In this document: piece after piece, positions 22,748 to 32,104 of the stretch | Position numbering within the stretch: the stretch's first letter is position 1 | Layout of the letters: each line of letters opens with the position of its first letter | NCBI GenBank assembly: GCA_934182465.1 | Contig: CAKPRG010000006.1 | Coordinates: forward strand, 1 to 64,000 | Source: an uncultured Clostridia bacterium | GTDB lineage: Bacteria; Bacillota; Clostridia; TANB77; CAG-508 | Length of the DNA: 64,000 nucleotides | Direction: 5' to 3' | Translations under genes and position numbers: made by a program | The notes under the pieces: generated by a model | Told to the model about the DNA's origin: nothing | What the model saw: the letters and a program-made list of their open reading frames with translations, nothing else | Database searches by the model: none

Positions 22748-23545
22748 TTGAAAAAAAAGCTAACATTTATTTTAATTTTAATAATTGAAATTTTATTGCT
22801 TATTGCTATTTCAATCATTAGTTATAAATTTATTTACTTAAATATAAAGAACAAATCTATTGTTACCAATTCTTATATTTCTTTTTATAATAAAAACAAA
22901 TCAAATGATTTTACTATTTCCAAAATAATTGCTTATAGTAATGCATACGGAAAAAGTAAAAATACTAATTTTAATGATAGCAATTGGAATTTAGAAATTT
23001 ATCAATATACAGATTTTGCAATTTATATTAATTCAAATTCTAATAATTTTATTAAAAAAATTTGGATAGATTCTTTAAATATAGTTACACCAGTTTTGGG
23101 TAAAGTTTCATTGTATTACGAAGATGCTTTAAAATTTGGAACAGAGTATATTAATTCAGAATTTCCTTTTACAGATTCACTTGAATTCACAGTTTTAAAT
23201 GATAAAAATGAAGATAACTCTATTAAATATAATACGCCTATCTTTTTTGCAGATTGTTCTACACCATTAACTTTAAAATATGTTAATACAGTATCTAGTA
23301 ATTTATCTTTAAAAAACACAAATTCACTTGTACAAAACGGAACTATTTTAAATAATTTAATAAAAGACACTTCTGTAATTGATTCAAAAGTATCTTTTTG
23401 TATACATTTATTAGATAACAATAATGTAGAATACAAATCTATGATTACTCTAAATATGCCACTTTCAAATGACAAAGGTTCTATTTTAACACAAGGTAAT
23501 ATTTTAAAAACTGATAACAATTTGAATATCAGTTTTATTAAATAA
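22748..23545 (+). CDS. Membrane-anchored or secreted protein, unknown family
   Basis: The 265-residue product has one N-terminal hydrophobic helix (about 5-28), then an extracytoplasmic region rich in Asn, Ser and beta strands. No family is recognised. The start is TTG, with AAAGGAG 10 bases upstream; no better ATG exists. It stands alone, divergent from the glucosaminidase gene, and ends at a strong terminator. Confidence 0.6.
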   Translation: MKKKLTFILILIIEILLLIAISIISYKFIYLNIKNKSIVTNSYISFYNKNKSNDFTISKIIAYSNAYGKSKNTNFNDSNWNLEIYQYTDFAIYINSNSNNFIKKIWIDSLNIVTPVLGKVSLYYEDALKFGTEYINSEFPFTDSLEFTVLNDKNEDNSIKYNTPIFFADCSTPLTLKYVNTVSSNLSLKNTNSLVQNGTILNNLIKDTSVIDSKVSFCIHLLDNNNVEYKSMITLNMPLSNDKGSILTQGNILKTDNNLNISFIK

Positions 23546-23562
23546 AATTTAAAAGCTTAATT

Positions 23563-23606
23563 AAAAGAGAGTTTAAATTTAATAAAAATTCAAACTCTCT
23601 TTTTTA
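23563..23606. terminator. Bidirectional terminator
   Basis: AAAAGAGAGTTT and AAACTCTCTTTT pair over 12 bases around a 17-base AT loop. It serves the plus-strand gene ending at 23545 and the minus-strand gene ending at 23623. Confidence 0.8.
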
Positions 23607-23622
23607 TTTCAAAATTTCTAAA

Positions 23623-24189
23623 TTATTTTTTCTTTTTAAAAAAGTTTCGTATTTTTGCAAATAAACCTTGCTTTTTTTCTATTTTTTGAGGATATTTTTC
23701 TTCAATATTGCTTGTTTCTTCTATTTTATTTTCTATTGGTTCGTTTTCTTGTTCTTGTGTAGCAAATTTTGTTACAGTTCTTGGTTTACTATAATCTTCT
23801 TTTTCTTCTAAATCATCTAAAGATGTAACTACTTTTGCAGATGGATTATTAAATAATTTTTCAACACTAAATTGTTCACGTAATTGTTCTTCAAATTTAT
23901 CTTGATTTTCTTGCATTTTTGCTATTAATTCTGCTTTTCTTTCTTCATTTTCGCACCAATATTTAACATGCAATATCGCAATTACTTCTAAAGTATACTT
24001 TTTTAATCCTTGACTTTGAAGTGGTCTATGTGGATCAACATAAACTTCATAATTTGGATCTTTTATATTAGAAAAAAAATCAAGTAATTTTTTTGGTATT
24101 TTTTCTATATATTTTTCGTTCATATGATGAATTATATAATCTACTTCAGCATATGCTTGTATATCTTCTAAAGTAATTATTACACTCAT
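23623..24189 (-). CDS. Hypothetical cytoplasmic protein with basic C-terminus
   Basis: The product of about 188 residues starts MSVIITLEDIQAYAEVDYII; this ATG has GGGGGA 8 bases upstream, better than the ATG five codons earlier. Residues about 1-90 look globular and helical, 90-170 are charged coil, and the end is a polybasic helix (LFAKIRNFFKKKK) that could touch a membrane surface. No family is recognised. It follows the next gene in one operon with a gap of about 25 bases. Confidence 0.6.
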   Translation of the reverse strand: MSVIITLEDIQAYAEVDYIIHHMNEKYIEKIPKKLLDFFSNIKDPNYEVYVDPHRPLQSQGLKKYTLEVIAILHVKYWCENEERKAELIAKMQENQDKFEEQLREQFSVEKLFNNPSAKVVTSLDDLEEKEDYSKPRTVTKFATQEQENEPIENKIEETSNIEEKYPQKIEKKQGLFAKIRNFFKKKK

Positions 24190-24215
24190 TTGATTTTCCC
24201 CCATTATCTTTTGTA

Positions 24216-24662
24216 TTATTTTTCTACACTTTCTTTGTTTTTGTCTATATCATTTCCTATTTCTGTTTGTCCATTTTCTAATATGTCATTCACTATTTCT
24301 GTAACACTTCTAGGATCTTTTTCTAATGCTTTTTGTTGTTCATTAACTTTTTTTCCGGCTTCCATTGTTTCATTTAGATTAGAATTTTCTACATTTTCTA
24401 AAGAAGCTTCAAACATAGCATTTTTTGTTTCAGCATTTATTTCTAATTTATACATTGCTATCAATATTAGTCTTTGAGTAACACATTCCATTTTTTCTTC
24501 ATCAGACCAGCCTTCAAATGTATATGTACCTTCTAAAGTTGGTGCTTTTTCTGGTTGTTCACCTTTATATTTTACGCTATCACCATACTTTACAAATTGT
24601 CTATCTAATACAGTTAATTTATCATCATCTAAAAAAATAACTTCTATTTGTTCATTTTCCAT
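24216..24662 (-). CDS. Hypothetical protein with a short InlB-B-like repeat segment
   Basis: The 148-residue product begins with a segment (VKYGDSVKYKGEQPEKAPT, then TYTFEGWSDEE) resembling the Listeria-Bacteroides beta-grasp repeat, here without a signal peptide. The rest is helical and acidic. AGGTGA precedes the ATG. It is the first gene of a two-gene unit with the 23623 gene. The function is unknown. Confidence 0.55.
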   Translation of the reverse strand: MENEQIEVIFLDDDKLTVLDRQFVKYGDSVKYKGEQPEKAPTLEGTYTFEGWSDEEKMECVTQRLILIAMYKLEINAETKNAMFEASLENVENSNLNETMEAGKKVNEQQKALEKDPRSVTEIVNDILENGQTEIGNDIDKNKESVEK

Positions 24663-24744
24663 AGTATCACCTACTTCTTTTGTATATTAATATATTGTGA
24701 TTATATTATTAATTAAATTTATTTGCAATAGTTTTTTACAAATA

Positions 24745-24777
24745 AAAAAAAGATACAGCCAAAACTATATCTTTTTT
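24745..24777 (-). terminator. Terminator after hup
   Basis: AAAAAAAGATA and TATCTTTTTTT pair over 11 bases with a 12-base loop, and on the minus strand the stem ends in a T-run. It begins about 33 bases past the hup stop codon. Confidence 0.7.
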
Positions 24778-24809
24778 TGAATATATACTTTATATTATAT
24801 AATTCTTAA

Positions 24810-25088
24810 TTAATCTTGATTAACTAAATCTTTTAATGCTTTTCCAGCTTTAAATACTGGAGCTTTTGATGCAGGTATTTTAATTTCTTCTTTAGTTTGT
24901 GGGTTTCTTCCTTTTCTAGCTGCTCTTTTTCTAACTTCAAAAGATCCAAATCCAACTAATTGAACTTTGTCTCCTTTTTTTAGAGAATCAGTAACAACAT
25001 CTACAAAAGCGTTAACTGTTTCTTCAGCACTTTTTTTAGTTTCACCTGTTTTAGCAGCTATTGCTGCGATTAATTCAGCTTTGTTCAT
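24810..25088 (-). CDS. hup: HU family DNA-binding protein
   Basis: The 92-residue length and sequence are canonical for HU: NKAELIAAIAAKTG, VQLVGFGSFEVRKRAARKGR, NPQT, and the C-terminal FKAGKALKDLVN. It is a dimeric nucleoid protein that bends DNA. AGGAGGTAA lies before the ATG. It is a single-gene unit with a terminator downstream. HU can also act as a cofactor for tyrosine integrases. Confidence 0.97.
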   Translation of the reverse strand: MNKAELIAAIAAKTGETKKSAEETVNAFVDVVTDSLKKGDKVQLVGFGSFEVRKRAARKGRNPQTKEEIKIPASKAPVFKAGKALKDLVNQD

Positions 25089-25287
25089 TTTAAATTACCT
25101 CCTAATAGTGTTTAGTATGTAGAAACTATTACTTTTTTATTCTACAATATCAATATTCGCCAACTCCTTTTAAAATCCTTCTTTTTTTTGAATTATTTTT
25201 ATTTTTTCTCTTATTTTTCAACATTTTTTGTGTTTTTGTAATATTTTTGTAATATAATTTGCTATTTTTTTAATATTTTCATACATT

Positions 25288-26886
25288 TCAATAAATAATT
25301 TTTGAAATTTTTTCTCCATTTGGTAACATCTGAATTTCTTCTTTCGAAAATATTTTTAACATAATTACACTAATAGTATAAAAAATTATTGCACTTAATA
25401 TTGATATTATAATTGTATATTTCTCATATATTCCATTTTTTATAAGTAAAAAGTATACAATTTTCGAAAAATACATCATTATCATTCCAGCTATTAATGG
25501 TTTTATTATAAATTTTGATAATTTAACTTCTAATTTACAACTTTTTTTCAAATTAAACCATACTATTATAAATATTGTTGCATAACAACAAATTGTACTT
25601 ATAATAGCTCCTTTTTCTAATAAATTACTATTTTGTAAAAATAACATATTTCCAATAAACTTTACTATACAGCCACAAAACAAAGCAAATGTTGTTATTT
25701 TTAATTTTCCCAATCCTTGTAATGCTCCATTTATTGTTTGTACTAGTATTTCAAAAGGAATTACAAAAACAGCTAATCTTAGCAATTCAGCCCCATTATT
25801 TGCTTTTGGAAATAAAAGACTTAAAATTTCATCTGAATATGCATATAATCCTATCATTGACGGTATAGCTATTAAAATAGATATTAATAAAGAAAATGAA
25901 ATTTTACTTTTAATTTCATTTTTTCTATTATTTACTTTCGCACTTGCTATTTCTGGTATTAAAGCAACTGAAAAAGCCATATTGAAACTAAGTGGTACTG
26001 TTAATAGCACATCAATTTTTGATGTCAAAATTCCATATTTTATTTGAGCAAGTTCTTCTCCTAAAACTGGTTTTAATAATCTAACAACAGTAACTGCATC
26101 AATATTTTTATTTAATGCTAGCAATAACGAACCTATTGCTAGTGGAATAGAAACTTTTGCTATATTTATTAAAATTTTATAAACACTTTCTGATTTGCAT
26201 AAACTAAAATTTTTAAATTTCATATTTTTTCTTACTTTTATTAGTAAAAAGCATAAATAATTAACAGATAGCATTGTTGCCAAACTTGTAGCTAAATTTG
26301 CTCCTGCTGCCATATATTCTGTATTTTTTCCACTAATATTTCCTATTAACTCAACAATTGCAATTGTTAATACCATTTTAAAAAATTGTTCTATACTTTG
26401 AGCTTTAGCAGTATTGTAAATTTCTCTTCTTCCATTAAAATATCCTTCAATAACGCTTGAAATAGAAACAAAAAATACTGCAGGAGATAAAAACATAAGT
26501 GTAAATTTAGCTTCTGGAATCTGCAGTAATGTATTTGCAATATAATCAGCTCCCATAAACAATATTGCAGTTCCTAAAAAACCTAAAATAGCAAATTCCG
26601 TGAAAGCTACTTTAAAAATTTTATCAGCACCTTTTATATCATTACAAGCTAATTTTTCAGACACTAATTTTGATATTGCATTTGGAACACCAATTGATGA
26701 AATAGTTAAAAACAAAGCAAAAATTTGATAGCCACTAATATAAATTGCATTTCCGCTATCTCCAAATCCATCTTTATTTACTAAATATAGACTATATATC
26801 ATTCCAAAAATTTTTACTATAATCTGTGAAATAATAAGTGAAATTACTCCTTTTATAAAGTTATTTTTCTTCTTCGTAAAAATCAT
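25288..26886 (-). CDS. Polysaccharide flippase, SpoVB/MurJ-like
   Basis: The 532-residue protein has about 14 membrane helices and belongs to the MOP exporter group. The start FIKGVISLIISQIIVKIFG and PNAISKLVSEKLA are typical of SpoVB and related lipid-linked oligosaccharide flippases. It probably flips a peptidoglycan or cell-wall precursor across the membrane. Whether it is the sporulation protein SpoVB or a vegetative paralogue cannot be decided here. Confidence 0.8.
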   Translation of the reverse strand: MIFTKKKNNFIKGVISLIISQIIVKIFGMIYSLYLVNKDGFGDSGNAIYISGYQIFALFLTISSIGVPNAISKLVSEKLACNDIKGADKIFKVAFTEFAILGFLGTAILFMGADYIANTLLQIPEAKFTLMFLSPAVFFVSISSVIEGYFNGRREIYNTAKAQSIEQFFKMVLTIAIVELIGNISGKNTEYMAAGANLATSLATMLSVNYLCFLLIKVRKNMKFKNFSLCKSESVYKILINIAKVSIPLAIGSLLLALNKNIDAVTVVRLLKPVLGEELAQIKYGILTSKIDVLLTVPLSFNMAFSVALIPEIASAKVNNRKNEIKSKISFSLLISILIAIPSMIGLYAYSDEILSLLFPKANNGAELLRLAVFVIPFEILVQTINGALQGLGKLKITTFALFCGCIVKFIGNMLFLQNSNLLEKGAIISTICCYATIFIIVWFNLKKSCKLEVKLSKFIIKPLIAGMIMMYFSKIVYFLLIKNGIYEKYTIIISILSAIIFYTISVIMLKIFSKEEIQMLPNGEKISKIIY

Positions 26887-27073
26887 TCCTTTCTCACTTA
26901 TTTTTCTTTTATTCTATTTATACATTTGTATTTCAAATATATTACAAATTTTTTTGGGAATTTCCCACCAAAAACCCCTAAAAACTTTGTTTTTTTCTGC
27001 AAAAACTCTTGTTTTTTTTTCAATTTTATAAGATAATATAAGTGTATAATTTTTAGCGAAAGTGGTGAATTAA

Positions 27074-29422
27074 TTGAAATACATAGACAGTTTTTTAAAG
27101 AAACTAAAAACAGACAGAAATACTTTTTTAACATATGTATTAACATTGATTTCTTTTTATCTTTGTATAGATAGAATTGTAGAAATTATTATGATTGGTG
27201 CAACTGGTATGTCTGTTTCTTATTGGGGACCATTAAAATATACTTTAGCAATGGCATGCCCAGTATTTGCTTTTTATTTTTCCTTTGCTTCAAAGTTCGT
27301 AACTGAAGACTGGAAAAAATTATCATTTACATACATATATATGATAGGTTTATATATAATGGTAATTTCTATGATTATTCAATGGATTAATCAATTAGAA
27401 TGGATGTTATTAATATCTGTACCAAATTATAGCTATATCATATTAAACTTTATGGATTTAATAAAACCAGCTATGTCAGCATTTGCTTGGTATATTCCAA
27501 TTTGTTCTTTCTATCCATTATTTAAGTTTATATATATGAAAATAAACGATACAAAAGATTTAAGAGATTCTATATTTGATTATGGTGGAATCGATCTATC
27601 AGACAATAAAGAAGGTTGGGGTCCATATACTTGTGAAATGTATTTATGCAAAAACAAAGAATCTGGTAAAGTTATAAAAACTCCAGAATCTAGAAGATTC
27701 GAATCTACACTTGTTGTTGGTGTTTCTGGTTCTGGTAAAACTTCAATGATATTTGAACCTATGATTGCCAGAGATTTAGAAAAAAAATATTTGTTTAAAG
27801 AAGCATCAAAAGAAATGGGATATACAGCTTTACGTACAGGTTTAGCTAATCTAAATTCACCATATTCTAATGATTACATAAATGAAAACTTTAGTTTAAA
27901 TATGCTTATACCAATTCCTGCAAAGGAAAAATTATATAAAGCCTATATGAACAAACTTATTTATCATTATGCTGGTGAAAAAACAATATATAAAAATTTA
28001 GGTATCACTTATATGGCACCTGATTTTGAATCAATATCTCGTATTCAAGATGTTGCCGATAATTTTGGTATTAAATATAAATTAATAGATCCAAATGATC
28101 CAAACTCAGTAGGTTTAAACCCATTCACATTTGAAGATCCTATTAAAACATCAATTGCAATATCTTCTGTATTAAAAAGAATGTATCATTCAGAAGTAAA
28201 CTTAAATAATAATACATCTGTAGATGAAGCATTTATGCAAAACATCACAACACAAGCAATCGAAAACATTACTCTTTTAGTAAAAGAAATGTATCCAAGA
28301 TTACACAATGGAGATATTCCAAACTTAGAAGATTTAATGAAATTATTAAATGATTTTGATCTAATTGAAGATATGGCAGAACAAATGAAAAAAGATCCAG
28401 AATTAGCTCAAAAATACGAAATTCAATTAGGATACTTTAAAAAGACTTTCTACCAAGGTGCAAGTGGTAGAGATGAAACAGCAAAATATTTACAAGCATC
28501 TGCTGCTCAATTAGAAAACTTACTTCGTTACCCAGGTGTTAGAAGTATTTTATGTAACAGAACAAACAATATAAATTATGATAATGCTTTAAAAAACGGT
28601 GAAATCATTTTGGTATGTACAAGACGTGGTGATTTAGGTGCTAGTATTCACAAAGCATTTGGACTATTTTTCTTACTACTTATGCAACATTCTGTATTAT
28701 CTAGACCAGGAAATGAAAAAACAAGAATACCTCATTTCTTATATGTAGATGAATTTCCTCCATTTGTTTGTAGAGCAACTGAAGATATATTCACTTTATA
28801 TAGAAAATATCGTGTAGGAACAATAATTTCTGCACAAAACTTATCACAATTTGGTATTAATAATGATTACAACTTTAGACAAACATTACTTGCTAACTGT
28901 ACAACAAAGATTGTATTTGGTAACAACACTCCAGAAGACAATGAATGGTGGCAAAAAGAATTTGGAGACAAAAGAGAATGGACATTTACAAATGATTACA
29001 AAACTGATAAAGGTGAATATGATTCAACTTATAAAGGTATTAAATGGGCTTGGAAAGAAAATTATAGAGCTGGTAAAGTTCAATCTCTTAAATTCAAAAA
29101 CATTATTTATAAAACAAAAGACCTAAAAGGTAAAAATGTTGTTGGATCTGCAAAAGTAGATTTCTTAGAGTCAAAATATAAAGAAAGACAAAAAATTAAA
29201 ACTTATAACTTTACTAAATTTACAAATGGTATAATTAATAAAGATAGCGAAGCAAACGGAAATTCAAAACCAAAATTTGATTTGAAACATATTAATTTTA
29301 ATGAAAATCCAAACAATCCAAATGATATGGATCCAATTCAAAATAATACTAACAATTTAAAATATACATTTGATAATGAAGATGCAATAACAACTTACAA
29401 TGATAATAATAAACATAACTAA
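27074..29422 (+). CDS. VirD4/TraG-like coupling ATPase
   Basis: The 782-residue protein has about four N-terminal membrane segments (to about residue 160) and a large cytoplasmic ATPase domain. Walker A reads VVGVSGSGKTSMIF (about 214-227) and Walker B HFLYVDEFPPF (about 553-563); SAQNLSQFG follows. This is the TraG/VirD4 coupling-protein class that brings DNA or protein substrates to type IV secretion channels. The start is TTG with a weak GTGGTGA site. It lies on the plus strand between housekeeping genes, with no relaxase or mating-pore operon beside it, and faces a replication-relaxation-like gene across a shared terminator. The acidic, Asn-rich tail (about 730-782) is unusual. Confidence 0.85.
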   Translation: MKYIDSFLKKLKTDRNTFLTYVLTLISFYLCIDRIVEIIMIGATGMSVSYWGPLKYTLAMACPVFAFYFSFASKFVTEDWKKLSFTYIYMIGLYIMVISMIIQWINQLEWMLLISVPNYSYIILNFMDLIKPAMSAFAWYIPICSFYPLFKFIYMKINDTKDLRDSIFDYGGIDLSDNKEGWGPYTCEMYLCKNKESGKVIKTPESRRFESTLVVGVSGSGKTSMIFEPMIARDLEKKYLFKEASKEMGYTALRTGLANLNSPYSNDYINENFSLNMLIPIPAKEKLYKAYMNKLIYHYAGEKTIYKNLGITYMAPDFESISRIQDVADNFGIKYKLIDPNDPNSVGLNPFTFEDPIKTSIAISSVLKRMYHSEVNLNNNTSVDEAFMQNITTQAIENITLLVKEMYPRLHNGDIPNLEDLMKLLNDFDLIEDMAEQMKKDPELAQKYEIQLGYFKKTFYQGASGRDETAKYLQASAAQLENLLRYPGVRSILCNRTNNINYDNALKNGEIILVCTRRGDLGASIHKAFGLFFLLLMQHSVLSRPGNEKTRIPHFLYVDEFPPFVCRATEDIFTLYRKYRVGTIISAQNLSQFGINNDYNFRQTLLANCTTKIVFGNNTPEDNEWWQKEFGDKREWTFTNDYKTDKGEYDSTYKGIKWAWKENYRAGKVQSLKFKNIIYKTKDLKGKNVVGSAKVDFLESKYKERQKIKTYNFTKFTNGIINKDSEANGNSKPKFDLKHINFNENPNNPNDMDPIQNNTNNLKYTFDNEDAITTYNDNNKHN

Positions 29423-29427
29423 ACAAT

Positions 29428-29457
29428 AAAAAAATCCCCTATATGGGGATTTTTTAT
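29428..29457. terminator. Shared bidirectional terminator
   Basis: AAAAAATCCCC and GGGGATTTTTT pair over 11 bases with a TATAT loop. It ends the plus-strand ATPase gene and the minus-strand gene at 29470. Confidence 0.9.
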
Positions 29458-29469
29458 TGTTCGTTCTTT

Positions 29470-30405
29470 TTATCCTAAAACTTTAAATTCAACATTTATA
29501 GCTTTAAATTTTCCAGTAGTTTCATCTTTTACAAACTCTGTTAAAGACTTATCTAATGTTGTTGTATTTTGTTTTAAATCTGTAGTAAAGTATAATTTTA
29601 TTTTATCTATTATTAAATTTCTACTAAGTATTTCTCTAAGAGTTTCTACCATATGTTTATCATCTTCGCAAACAAGTATTAATTGTGGCATAGCCATAAA
29701 TCCAGAATCACCTGGAACAAAATTGCCATAGAAATCTTTGTAGTAATTCATTCTTTCAGCAAATTTGTTTTCCCAATCTTGTTCTCTTCTAACACATTCA
29801 AATAATAAATCAATAGATTTGTTTGCTTTTCCAACAGTAACTTTTCCATGAGCTTTAAATGTTTTTCCAGACATTTTTGCATTAATTGTAGGCTTTACTA
29901 CATAGCTTTTAAAATTACTTGCTTTCCTTAAATATGCAATAATTACTTGATTTCCAGCTAATCTCTTTTTAATAAGTGGTACTGGTTTTGTATTATCTGT
30001 TGGTTGCCATTTACATTCTTTCTCTCTAGAATTTAGCAAATATTTTCCCATTTTTTCTAAGCAATATACTCTATATATTCCCTTTCCTTCTTCTGAAGAA
30101 AAATAATATCTTGTTAAAATTTTTGTTCTAACTAATTGATCTAATTTAGTATTTAATTTGTCTTGTGATTTTATTTCTACATTTTTTGCTAAAAGCATAA
30201 AATATATTTGTCTTGATGTCATAAATTCAAATTCATTTACTAAATCTAATATTTCAAAATGTATATCTGAAATATGTCCTAAGTTTATTTTGTGTATAAT
30301 TTGATTTATAGATACATACCCATCCTTACCATCAAATGTTTTAATTTCTCCTTCTCTAATAGCGAATGGAGATACGGTAGTTTTTATTTTTTCATCTTCT
30401 ACCAT
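29470..30405 (-). CDS. Replication-relaxation-like winged-helix protein
   Basis: The 311-residue product resembles the replication-relaxation family found with plasmids and conjugative elements. It has an N-terminal winged helix (about 45-110, LDLVNEFEFMTSRQIYFMLL and LDQLVRTKILTRYYFSSEEG) and a C-terminal nuclease-like or ligand domain (about 150-310) with KSIDLLFECVRREQDW and LILVCEDDKHM. It converges on the VirD4-like gene. Together with that ATPase it suggests a DNA-handling system on the chromosome. Catalytic residues cannot be assigned with confidence. Confidence 0.6.
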   Translation of the reverse strand: MVEDEKIKTTVSPFAIREGEIKTFDGKDGYVSINQIIHKINLGHISDIHFEILDLVNEFEFMTSRQIYFMLLAKNVEIKSQDKLNTKLDQLVRTKILTRYYFSSEEGKGIYRVYCLEKMGKYLLNSREKECKWQPTDNTKPVPLIKKRLAGNQVIIAYLRKASNFKSYVVKPTINAKMSGKTFKAHGKVTVGKANKSIDLLFECVRREQDWENKFAERMNYYKDFYGNFVPGDSGFMAMPQLILVCEDDKHMVETLREILSRNLIIDKIKLYFTTDLKQNTTTLDKSLTEFVKDETTGKFKAINVEFKVLG

Positions 30406-30438
30406 TTTTATAGCCTCCTTTTATTAAAATAGTTCTGC

Positions 30439-31242
30439 TTAAATAATAATTAATTTAATTTTTTGTTTTGCTTCTATAATTTTCTTAATAAAAACATTTA
30501 CCTTTTGACCATAGGAAAAACCCTCTTTGTATTCTGCCATTCCTACTAAATTTGGTTTCAACTCAATAAATATACCATTTTTATATTTATCTGTTTCTTT
30601 GACAGTTCCAGTAACAATCATTTTTTCTTTGTATTCTTTTATATTTTCATTCCAATCACCAAGTAGCTCTTTATAAGACAAAATAATTTTTCCTGTTTGT
30701 TTATCTATTGATTTTATCATAACATCAATTTTTTGTCCAATACAAAAACGTTCTTCTGGAGTTTTTATTCTAGATATTGATATATCTTCAATGTGTAATA
30801 ATCCAACCATACCTCCACCAATTTCAACAAAAACTCCAAATTTTCTAATATTTTTTATAATACCTTTTACAACTATTCCTGGTTCTAATTCGTTTTTTAC
30901 CCAATTTAAGGCTTCTTCGCCAACTTGTTTTCTTGATAACAAAATTTGATTATCAGAATATATTTCTTTTACTTTAAATTGAACCATTGTATTTACTTTG
31001 TTTTTACAAATTTTTGGTTCTGTTAAACCATATTCATCTTTTTTAATTGCATCTATTTCATTTCTTGGAATTATGCCTTCAATTCCATTTCCTAAATGGA
31101 TATGTAAATTATAGTTTGTATCACATGAAGTAACCTTACCTTGCATTATTTGTCCTGTTTCGAAAGCATTTTTAATTGTTGCATTAGTATACATCTCATT
31201 TGTATCTTTCCAACCTTCTGGAATAAATTTTTGATATTCCAT
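30439..31242 (-). CDS. S1-domain RNA-binding protein
   Basis: The 267-residue protein contains three S1 repeats: about 28-100 (GQIMQGKVTSCDTNYNLHIH), 118-185 (GIVVKGIIKNIRKFGVFVEI, ending GKIILSYKE) and a shorter last one from about 200 (MIVTGTVKETDKYKNGIFIE). The second repeat is the best conserved. It is like short Firmicutes homologues of ribosomal protein S1 and may bind mRNA or the ribosome. It is directly upstream of the replication-relaxation-like gene (33-base gap). Confidence 0.82.
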   Translation of the reverse strand: MEYQKFIPEGWKDTNEMYTNATIKNAFETGQIMQGKVTSCDTNYNLHIHLGNGIEGIIPRNEIDAIKKDEYGLTEPKICKNKVNTMVQFKVKEIYSDNQILLSRKQVGEEALNWVKNELEPGIVVKGIIKNIRKFGVFVEIGGGMVGLLHIEDISISRIKTPEERFCIGQKIDVMIKSIDKQTGKIILSYKELLGDWNENIKEYKEKMIVTGTVKETDKYKNGIFIELKPNLVGMAEYKEGFSYGQKVNVFIKKIIEAKQKIKLIII

Positions 31243-31337
31243 AGCTTACTCCTCTTTTGTATGTTTATTTTATATTATTTCATTATTCAAAATTTTTCAA
31301 GTATAAAATACAATTTTATTAAATAATTATTGCCAAA

Positions 31338-32057
31338 TTATTTTAATAAATTTTCTATTTCTTTATTCGTTAAATATCTCCATGTTCCAATTTTTAAATC
31401 TTTTACTTGTATATTTCCTATTTTTGTACGGTGCAAAGCAACTACTTTTTTATTTATTGCTTCACACATTTTTCTAACTTGTCTATTTTTGCCTTCATGA
31501 ATTTTTATTTCTAATCTAGATCTATTTGTTTCTGTATCTGTTCTAAGAATTTTTACTTTTGCAGGTTTTGTTGTATATTCTCCGTCTATAACAACACCTT
31601 CTTCTAGCTTTTTAACTTCTTCTTTTGTTACAATTCCAATAACAGTAACTGTATACGTCTTTTCTATTTCATGACTAGGATGTGTTATTATATTAACAAA
31701 TTCTCCATCATTTGTTAATATAAGAGCACCAGATGTATACATGTCTAATCTACCAACTGGAACAACTCTTTCTTTTACTTTTACTAAATCAAGTACTGTA
31801 TCTCTGTGAAATTGGTCTGAAGCAGTTGTAACATAACCAATAGGTTTATTTAAAAGAATGTATACTTTATTGTTTGGAACTGATAATTTTTTTCCTTTAT
31901 AAATAACTTCATCTTTTTCTGGATCTATTTTTGTTCCTAATTCTTGTACACTTTTTCCATTTACATACACTTCTCCAGAAAGAATTATCTCTTCACATTT
32001 TCTTCTTGATGCTACCCCACATTCTGCCATATATTTTTGTAATCTTACATTTTCCAT
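31338..32057 (-). CDS. rluB: rRNA pseudouridine synthase RluB-type
   Basis: The 239-residue protein starts with an S4 RNA-binding domain (VRLQKYMAECGVASRRKCEE) and continues with the RsuA/RluB catalytic domain, with the active-site Asp in VVPVGRLDMYTSGALILTND. It should modify 23S rRNA. A stop codon lies immediately before the ATG, so the start is fixed. The AGGAGG is 24 bases away, with a 5-bp hairpin (32067-32079) between them that would bring the ribosome site to about 10 bases. Confidence 0.88.
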   Translation of the reverse strand: MENVRLQKYMAECGVASRRKCEEIILSGEVYVNGKSVQELGTKIDPEKDEVIYKGKKLSVPNNKVYILLNKPIGYVTTASDQFHRDTVLDLVKVKERVVPVGRLDMYTSGALILTNDGEFVNIITHPSHEIEKTYTVTVIGIVTKEEVKKLEEGVVIDGEYTTKPAKVKILRTDTETNRSRLEIKIHEGKNRQVRKMCEAINKKVVALHRTKIGNIQVKDLKIGTWRYLTNKEIENLLK

Positions 32058-32104
32058 TTATGTATATGCTAAATTAGCACCCTCCTTTTATTCACTTTAA
32101 TTTA

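Noticed and set aside
24216..24662. Surface adhesin based on an InlB-B-like segment
   Set aside because: There is no signal peptide or sorting signal, so only the short similarity is recorded.
26898..27146. 82-codon minus-strand frame before the VirD4-like gene
   Set aside because: It overlaps the promoter and 5' end of the plus-strand gene and has low-complexity content typical of chance frames.
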